25,000 nucleotides of DNA from Tubiluchus corallicola (Eukaryota; Priapulida; Priapulimorpha; Priapulimorphida; Tubiluchidae). The translations under genes were made by a program, and so were the position numbers. Where the stretch lies: assembly GCA_030141605.1 (NCBI GenBank), contig JAQGDQ010001027.1:1-25000 (forward strand). The letters run 5' to 3'. Shown piece by piece: positions 18,751 to 25,000 of this stretch; position 1 is the stretch's first letter; every line of letters starts with the position of its first letter. The notes below the pieces were generated by a model. It did not search any database. It saw nothing but the letters and a program-made list of their open reading frames with translations, and was not told where the DNA came from.

Positions 18751-19232
18751 CGAACGGTTCATCTATCTGCTGGTTCTGAATGTTTGTCACGTTGAGCATG
18801 AATGCATGAATGAGTTGAGTTGTCAGTTAGATACCGTTCCTGCCACAACTGTTCGCCTTTAACTGCTACGAAGTACTAAATTCCTGCTTGAAGAGTGCAT
18901 AGCAGTATAAAAAACTTGTATATGTGTTTATACAAAGACTACAGTGAGAGATTTACTTTTCTTATCTCATGGAAATCTAAATTGTAAACTGAAGAACAAT
19001 AACAGTGACCATACTTTAGCAATTTAGCGGATTAACTGGATTGTCATTCTTTTTGTCACTGCCACTGAATCTGAAATTTAGAAGAACTCAAAGAACTCAG
19101 ACGTTATACCGAGCATTAAAGATTTCTTAAAGGTCTTATAAAATTAAACTCACCTATTAATGAAAAAACAGCCTTTTAAAGCACACGAAACTCTTCACTT
19201 ACATAAAGCTTAAAAAATCGTTTTGAAATTTT
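18751..19232. other. Unassigned AT-rich interval
   Basis: No repeat, RNA gene or ORF that I can support. Confidence 0.4.
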
Positions 19233-19331
19233 TCACCACTTACGTATTGCCTTTTTGCATACAGGGCTTGCGTCGGCAATAACACTGCATAAAACATGTA
19301 AACTTCCGCGATGACCGTTAGACGCAGCCAT
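19233..19331 (-). CDS. Possible first coding exon (weak)
   Basis: On the minus strand AAAATGGCTGCG gives a good Kozak context and opens a short frame, MAASNGHRGSLHVLCSVI and onward, 32 codons to a stop. After codon 29 (…CKKAI) a perfect donor core GTAAGT occurs (19243-19238), so the exon could end at 19244 rather than at the stop. MAA starts are common in animal proteins. No acceptor or second exon could be identified downstream on the minus strand, and I do not recognise the peptide. A chance combination is quite possible. Confidence 0.25.
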   Translation of the reverse strand: MAASNGHRGSLHVLCSVIADASPVCKKAIRKW

Positions 19332-19594
19332 TTTGACGGTAAGTCACTTGAAACAAGTTTAGGTAACACTGAGTGAAGTTTGAAAAAATAATCAGAGCAT
19401 TCGTACCGCACACGTCGCTTACTAAGTAAAATTTAAAATTACTGTATCTTGTCAATAAGATTAAAACACGTTTTTTTATTATTGAGTGGTGCACCCTGGA
19501 GGGTGAGTCAGCGACATTTTCCAATTAGTGAAAACGTTTTGATTAATTAATAATTTTTTTCTAGCTACATAAGTCTTTCTACCAGGTAAGCGAA

Positions 19595-19618
19595 ATGCAA
19601 ATTAATGTAACTTTGCAT
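19595..19618. promoter_or_regulatory. Inverted octamer-like pair
   Basis: ATGCAAAT at 19595 and TTTGCAT at 19612-19618 form an inverted pair. ATGCAAAT is the POU/octamer consensus. It sits between the possible minus exon and the CRE at 19683; function is a guess. Confidence 0.2.
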
Positions 19619-19682
19619 AGAAAGTTTTTTGAGACATAGTTTAACATTTCCTTTTCTTCCCCTCATTTACGTTGTGCGTGTA

Positions 19683-19690
19683 TGACGTCA
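19683..19690. promoter_or_regulatory. CRE-type palindrome TGACGTCA
   Basis: A perfect CRE lies 4 bp before ATGGCGCC, which opens a 50-codon plus frame (19695-19847). The same palindrome also occurs in the palindrome arms, so it may only reflect sequence background. Confidence 0.25.
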
Positions 19691-19833
19691 TGTAATGGCG
19701 CCGTTGAAACAGCATTGCAGCAGATTTAAAATGAAAACAAACAAAAATTCTTTTCAACGCGTGTACGATACACGCAAAAAATGCTGTAAAGTAATATTAT
19801 TTCTTCTGAAACCTACTTCAGGTACCCCCTTTT

Positions 19834-20600
19834 CTTGTCATAAGTCATAAGTCATTTATTTCATATTACACATTTACAATGATTACATATACAATATCTA
19901 GTGAAAGGGCCTACAATGGATATAATACAAATAAGAAATACTGCACAGGAAAAGCCTCACACACTGTTCACTTATATACGAAGGTAAATCTGTTGTGGGC
20001 AATCAAAAAGCAGGGCTTGTTAGATTGTCCCACACAGTGATAGAAAAAAAAGTAATAGAGATAATCTGAAAATTTAAAGTGAATCGTGATAAAAAAAACA
20101 TTAGTGCTTAAAATGGAATGACACAATGAATGAATCTCATATATGGAATGATATAAAAGATAGAAAGACTATTATTTGTTAATAGTATGTAAAATTAAGA
20201 TAACTTAATTAAGCTAACACCACTGTTTTGCCACTACTGTGAGGATGGATACTGATAGAAATTTTGATTACTCACTGATACTTACTTAAAATTTGATTTT
20301 TTAGCATTTTTTTAAATCTAGTAATAGATCTGCTATTTTTTGCGGATTGAGAAATATTGTCCTTTAAATATTAAGATTGAATTCAAAACTTGAAATTCTA
20401 TCGCCTTTAGTCAGATTTATCCTGATAGAGTTAACCGCTCTGCTGTGAGCTTATAGAAATCTAGAACAAGAAATGTTTGTAATCCTTCCAAGCCGTAGCA
20501 GCACATGTTTCAGATTTACCCCCGCTCTCACACGGTACACCCAAAATCCAACTAAGAGCAACCGTTGTGGTTTTGTTAGCTTAGCTGCAACTTATAAAAG
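19834..20600 (-). mobile_element. Decayed LINE 3' end
   Basis: Read on the minus strand, 20395-20275 gives NSRSITRFKKMLKNQILSK, the kind of FKk.Lk tail that ends many CR1/L2-type RT ORFs. About 430 bp of AT-rich DNA follows, ending in AATAAATGACTTATGACTTATGAC, a short tandem 3' tail typical of such LINEs. Stops and frameshifts are frequent and no catalytic motif is seen, so the upstream limit is approximate. Confidence 0.45.
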
Positions 20601-20795
20601 AATTTAGGCTATGCACAAGAACAGAAAATATACTCGCCAAGTCCTAATATTGTTTCATCTCTGCATGTGTGGGGTTGGTTGTGGTATAAAAACCTGGGGG
20701 TAATTTTTTTGTATAAACATAATTATTTACATATTGCAGAATTGTCAATAATGCAGCAAGCTTGAACTAGGTTCATAACAGTTTACATAGTTTAA

Positions 20796-21354
20796 AGGAA
20801 GACAGGATGATTTTTCATATTCTATCCTATTTTCAACGCAATAAAGTTTACATTTTGACCTAATTAATACTGTAAAGGTGTTTCTGATAATTAAGTAATA
20901 GATTAAAATCTTAATAAACGCCGGGCGAGCCCAGCTATTGATGATATCACAAACTAACATAATTTTCAACAGCACAAATATTCCACGAGCGTGTTACATG
21001 TGTTTGTGAAAGAGAAAATTGAAGTAAAGTGCTATGGTAAGATATTTAGTGTGTTGTACTAAAACTAGGAAAGTTTTAAGATAAAAATTCAAATTTCAAA
21101 TTTACCACTGTGCTCACGCATGAGCTGTCAAACGTGACAAATTAACAAATGTGAAATGAGAGGTACAGCATCTGGTTTTTGTGCAATGCATTTCCGAAAC
21201 GCAGAAGTGCCCGTCTAACTAACGAATGGTGAAATACATGTAACAGCGAAGAACTAATGGCGCGAACGTGAAATTGTGTTTGTGTGGCAATAATTCTTTC
21301 ACGTAAATCATAGATTGTTTTGACCTACAGTTTAAGATTGGGTCCGGTTTTGCT
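20796..21354 (+). mobile_element. TTAA MITE, copy 5, complete
   Basis: It is flanked by TTAA at 20792-20795 and 21355-21358. Ends AGGAAGACAGGA and (inverted) AGCAAAACCGGA agree at 9 of 12 positions. It is 559 bp long and non-coding; the 76-codon minus frame inside is not a transposase. Confidence 0.88.
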
Positions 21355-21358
21355 TTAA

Positions 21359-21600
21359 GAAAAACGGAAACAACCCCATACACACTCTGTGATGATAATT
21401 AATTACAATAATTAGCATGGTTAATAAGAACACAACGCAGAAGGGAAGAAAAACAGGAAGTTTTACACCTCTACCATGGAGTGTCTTCAACCGAAATATA
21501 ATTAATTAAATTAAATTAAAAATTAAAAAAAGAAAATCAAGCAATTAAAATCAAGAAAATTAAAAAAAGAATCACCAAAAGCTCTTTTTTGGATTTTTCT
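21359..21600. other. A-rich interval
   Basis: TTAAAT and AATTAAAAA runs around 21498-21570 with no other content. Confidence 0.5.
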
Positions 21601-22195
21601 AACAATACCCAATGCTGAATAAGCAGCACAGAGCATTATGACTAAAGTAACAAATACAATCCTTGCTAGTCGTAGCGTAAAACTGGTATAAAGTTTACTA
21701 AATTATTCTTTAAAACCTTCTTAATAATACCTGTGATTTACAACTGTGTCTAAGCTTTCCCGTCTTGCTAATAACCAGTTAGACTTGAAAAGGCTGTTAA
21801 AAGAAAAGCGTATTCGAATATTAGCTGAACTTTTTTACACGTCATTGTTTTAATAAGCTTTATACTACGACTAGCAAATAAGTCTAGCATGGATTTTATG
21901 TATTTTAGTCATGCTGTTCTGCGCTGTTTAGTCTCTGCCTTTAGACACTAATGTAATTAAAATGTATATAGATATTGTAAAAGAACTAACCCAAAATGAT
22001 CTTATAGTAAATTGATTATACAATGATTATAAATATTGGATATATATTTAGAATAAGTAAATCGTAATGCAAAATTGTCAGCTTGTTTAGTAAGAAATTT
22101 ATTTAATGTACATAATGTATAAACTTTTTTGTACTTTTGTGCCCTGCAAATAGAGGGCTTATTGTATAATTTTCAATAAATATTTTTAATAATAA
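21600..22195 (+). mobile_element. Possible LINE 3' untranslated region
   Basis: AT-rich DNA ends in a small hairpin, GCCCT (22141-22145) pairing with AGGGC (22154-22158). AATAAA follows at 22175-22180, then a short TTTAATAATAAT tail. A hairpin just before a simple tail is a known feature of several LINE 3' ends. No RT sequence is attached, so a host 3' UTR or chance remain open. Confidence 0.28.
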
Positions 22196-22709
22196 TCTCT
22201 GCCTTTTCAACGTTCTGCATTGTTACAAAAATCCAAAAAATAGTTTTTAGATATTCTTCTTTCTTCTTTTTTACTTTTTCTTCTGAACATACTCCACGGT
22301 GATAGATTGAGTGTTTTTTCCCGTCTTTTCCATATTGAAAGTTTTTTATTTGTACTTGCTGGATATAAACGAATGTCATAAATTGAGAAAGACAAGTTTT
22401 TCAACAGTCAATTTTTGAACAACACGAGGATTACGAAGGAAATATCCTGTTTAGTAGACAAAGTTTAGCAATAAATTTAGGATTTATCCTGTGTGTCTAG
22501 ATTTGCTGCAGCATCATTCCAGAAAATGACAAAAGTTCGACAACAGCATTCAGATGAACGTAAAGTAACTAATGTCCGCATCCTTATTTATTAACAGAAC
22601 TGTTAATTTTTTGAAATTATTGCTGAAACTAAGTCACAAGAATGATTAGAAGTCTACGTTCAAACTGAAAATTTCAGTCGGGTGAATTTTATGATTTTAT
22701 GTAAACTTT
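22196..22709. other. Unassigned interval
   Basis: Overlapping 65- and 68-codon minus frames are lysine-rich and low complexity. I see nothing else. Confidence 0.4.
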
Positions 22710-23260
22710 CTACTATGTAAAACATTGAAATGTAACATACTAATTTTTCAAGAAACATTTTAGTGAAAGAATTATTACCACAGAATCGCAATTTTACATT
22801 CGCCCGGCTAGGTACTCGCTCTTCGTTGTTCGCCATTAGACGGGCACTATCGTCTGCATCTTGAACACGCACTGAACAAAAAACGGGAGCTTGTACCTCT
22901 CAGTTCAGAGGTGTTCAGTTGTGACGTAGCGTACACGTGCGAGAGCTTATGCGTGACTGCAGCAGTAAACTTGAAAATTGAATGTTAAACTTCAAATTGG
23001 CCGAGTTTTTGCATATCACACTAAATGTTGTACAGTAGCACTGTACTTCAATTTTCGCTTTCGCAAACACGTACAACACGCTCAAGGAATATTTTTGCTG
23101 TTCAAAATGTTAGTTTGTGATGTCATCAATAGTTGAGCTCGCCCGCTGTTAATTAAGTGTTTAACCTATTATTTAATTATCAGAAACACTTAGGTTAAAA
23201 TGTATACTTTTTACCACACTTCAAAATGGCGTAGAATACGAAAAATCGTCCTGTTTTCCT
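22710..23260 (-). mobile_element. TTAA MITE, copy 6, diverged
   Basis: The plus-strand right end, reading inverted TTAA (23261-23264) then AGGAAAACAGGACGA, is intact. The middle matches other copies (GTGAAAGAATTATTACC, AGACGGGCACTA, CACGCTCAAGGAATATTTTT). The terminal 50 bp at the low-coordinate end, normally AGCAAAACCGGACCC, is not recognisable, so that boundary is approximate. Confidence 0.78.
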
Positions 23261-23264
23261 TTAA

Positions 23265-23616
23265 ACTATAACTTGTTATATTAACCATTCGTCAACATAA
23301 CTGAAGAATAGGGCTTCCTCGAATTTAATTGACTGAGTTTGAAGAAGCCAAGTACATTGTCTATAACTGGCACAACGCAATTACATTGTTGATCTTACCG
23401 TGTAGAATCTAGGCTGATTCGAGTGTGGCTCGCCATGTCAGACATGCAAACTTCGGAGGATTAACTCAAACGGCTTCATTGATTTTCCAAGGTAAATATT
23501 ATGCCTACAAATATAACTAATAGAAAACATGGCTTCATGTTATATTAGCAATTTATGCATTATTTTATCACATTCTAGCCCCAAGGGGTTTAAAAGAGTT
23601 ATAATTAGTTAATGAT
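23265..23616. other. Unassigned interval
   Basis: No ORF, repeat or transposon end that I can support. Confidence 0.4.
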
Positions 23617-23757
23617 AATCAATTATTGAGACCATTTTTATATGATTTAGTCACTAAATCATATAAAAGTCACTAATATGATTTATGATTTAGGTATGAC
23701 TAATATGGTATATGATTTAGTCTATAAATCATATAAGAATGGTCTCAATAATTGATT
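23617..23757. repeat. 141-bp foldback with nested small palindrome
   Basis: AATCAATTATTGAGACCATT at 23617 pairs with GGTCTCAATAATTGATT at 23741-23757 and further inward. Inside, ATATGATTTAGT-C-ACTAAATCATAT is a perfect small palindrome, and TATGATTTA recurs several times. Probably a foldback MITE; no target duplication was identified. Confidence 0.8.
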
Positions 23758-23788
23758 TTCAGATGTAGTGTTCTTATAGATCAGAATC

Positions 23789-23842
23789 ATGGATAAGAAA
23801 AAGAGGAAGATTGAAGAAGAACAGCGAGTCAAAACAGGTTAA
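23789..23842 (+). pseudogene. Possible N-terminus of a hAT transposase, truncated
   Basis: A 17-codon frame MDKKKRKIEEEQRVKTG resembles the basic start (KKRKi.eE.R.f) of Charlie-type hAT transposases and proteins derived from them. The frame stops where the family would go on to its zinc-binding segment. A hAT-type end lies nearby at 24128, so this may be an internally deleted element. The match is short and could be chance. Confidence 0.3.
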
Positions 23843-23999
23843 TGTCACTGTACTACTCAGACTGTGTGATACACATTTCTAATATGCATTGTAATGAAAT
23901 TACCGCAATCTGTCGTGAAAGTAGAAATATATGGTTTTCAATATGAATTTTAATAACTTCTAAAATAGTTTCTTGAGTGTAGTAGTAATGACGTACGCA

Positions 24000-24128
24000 G
24001 GTCGGATGCAAAAAAAATCGTTATTAGGCCTTTCTGTACTTGGCTCCTTGATCAAACTGCATGTGGCCCGCAGGAATTGCGGGAAAGTTTAACGTGGCCC
24101 GGCTAGTCAGATAATGTGCACACCCCTG
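24000..24128 (-). mobile_element. hAT-type terminal fragment
   Basis: On the minus strand from 24128 the sequence reads CAGGGGTGTGCACATTATC, then GGGCCAC, and later TGCGGGCCACATGCAG. CAGGGGTG..., followed by GGCCC/GGGCC-rich DNA, is characteristic of Charlie-like hAT ends. The eight bases outside (24129-24136, GTTTAGTG) would be the target duplication; I did not find a matching partner upstream. Confidence 0.6.
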
Positions 24129-24136
24129 GTTTAGTG

Positions 24137-24750
24137 TGTGTGTGTGGCAGTACCCTGGCCTGTGGCAGTTGGGAATTTCTTATTAATTTTTAATGATTTT
24201 AATTTCGAGATCATTAAGTAAGTATCGATCGATTAATGAAATTGTTTTTGAGCGTCAATTTACGACTTTTCCACCGTTTTCTTAATTTGCCCTCAGAAAA
24301 TGTCCAATGCAATAAATAATTAAATGAAATAAAACGAAATGCAATAAAATAAACAGACAGTTGTTTAAAATAAAGTGTTTTGATGACGCATTGCCATAAA
24401 ATAGTACAGTCAACTTAATTAAAACGCCTCCCTTTACAATGCTAAACTCCATTAACGACAAAATTTTAGATAAAACAAAATTTCAGCACAGAATTATGCA
24501 ACACAAAATTTAAAAATTTACACTAAAAACTGGAAAATACACAATATCTTGCGCTATTAAAAGCCTCGAAAATTTACAAGAAAATGTAATGAAAGTTTAT
24601 GCAGCAATTAAGAATACAAATCATCAGTTAAAAAGTCAGTGATGACAACTTCAATAAATAATGCCATATTCTAACTGTTCTACTACAAAATCACACATCA
24701 GTTTAGTGGCACGTACAATTTACTAAAAAATTGAGAATCCAATCATTCTT
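24137..24750. other. Unassigned AT-rich interval
   Basis: It contains a short GT run, A-rich AAATAAAAT runs around 24310-24350 and no gene that I can support. Confidence 0.4.
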
Positions 24751-25000
24751 GAGCGCAACTGTTAATGACATCACAAACTAACACAATTTTCAACAGCAAA
24801 AATATTCCATGAGCGTGTTTCCCGTGTGTGTGAAAGCGAAAATTGAAGTACAGTGCTACTGTAAGATATTCAGTGTGTTGTACTAAAACTAGACGCAAGT
24901 TTTAAGATGAAAATTCAAATTTCAAATTTACCGCTGTGCTCACGCATGAGCTGTCGAACGTGTGCAGTTCATCATAAACTAACACATCTAAATTGAGAGG
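24751..25000 (+). mobile_element. TTAA MITE, copy 7, 5'-truncated and cut by the window end
   Basis: It matches copy 5 from GAGCCCAGCTATTGATG onward (here GAGCGCAACTGTTAATG), through ATTCCA-GAGCGTGTT and GAAAATTGAAGTA. The first 150 or so bases of the element, including its left end, are missing. The rest lies outside the window. Confidence 0.8.

Overview
The window looks like AT-rich, non-coding nuclear DNA from an animal, probably an invertebrate; I cannot name the species. The grounds are decayed non-LTR retrotransposon reverse transcriptase, TTAA-flanked MITEs, hAT-like ends, a tRNA-derived SINE head, and long microsatellites and minisatellites. There are no operons, ribosome binding sites or long non-repetitive ORFs. 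I find no intact protein-coding gene; the longest open frames are tandem repeats whose unit length is a multiple of three.

Bases 1-16705 are one large structure. A 13.3-kb near-palindrome (1768-15041) has arms of about 5.9 kb (1768-7710) and 5.4 kb (9617-15041) around a 1.9-kb single-copy spacer (7711-9616). On both sides lie direct copies of a 1.7-kb segment A (1-1774 and 15034-16705). From the outside inward each arm carries an inward-facing TATA-like box, a 275-bp foldback with hammerhead-ribozyme-like cores, a dead LINE reverse transcriptase interrupted at a TTAA by a MITE, a CAT/CGT trinucleotide tract, a 122/123-bp tandem array, about 1.4 kb of unassigned DNA, and a 36-bp minisatellite at the inner edge (23 copies left, about 18 right). 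The arms share the same decay in their transposons, so the inversion-duplication came after those insertions. The arms differ from each other by eye at a few percent, whereas the two A segments are almost identical outside their hexamer microsatellite.

Bases 16706-25000 are a mosaic of smaller repeats: a complete MITE end, a tRNA-derived SINE head, CT tracts, an inverted copy of a 157-bp repeat also found in A, a 57-bp minisatellite (18128-18555), LINE 3' ends (minus strand near 19834-20600; possibly plus strand near 21600-22195), further MITE copies, a 141-bp foldback and hAT remnants (23789-24128). The only weak sign of a host gene is a possible first exon on the minus strand at 19233-19331.

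The most interesting part is the palindrome itself. It could be an amplified foldback unit, a source of long hairpin RNA, a gene-converting palindrome or an assembly product. The seven copies of a TTAA MITE family and the ribozyme-like cores inside the foldbacks are the next most useful observations.
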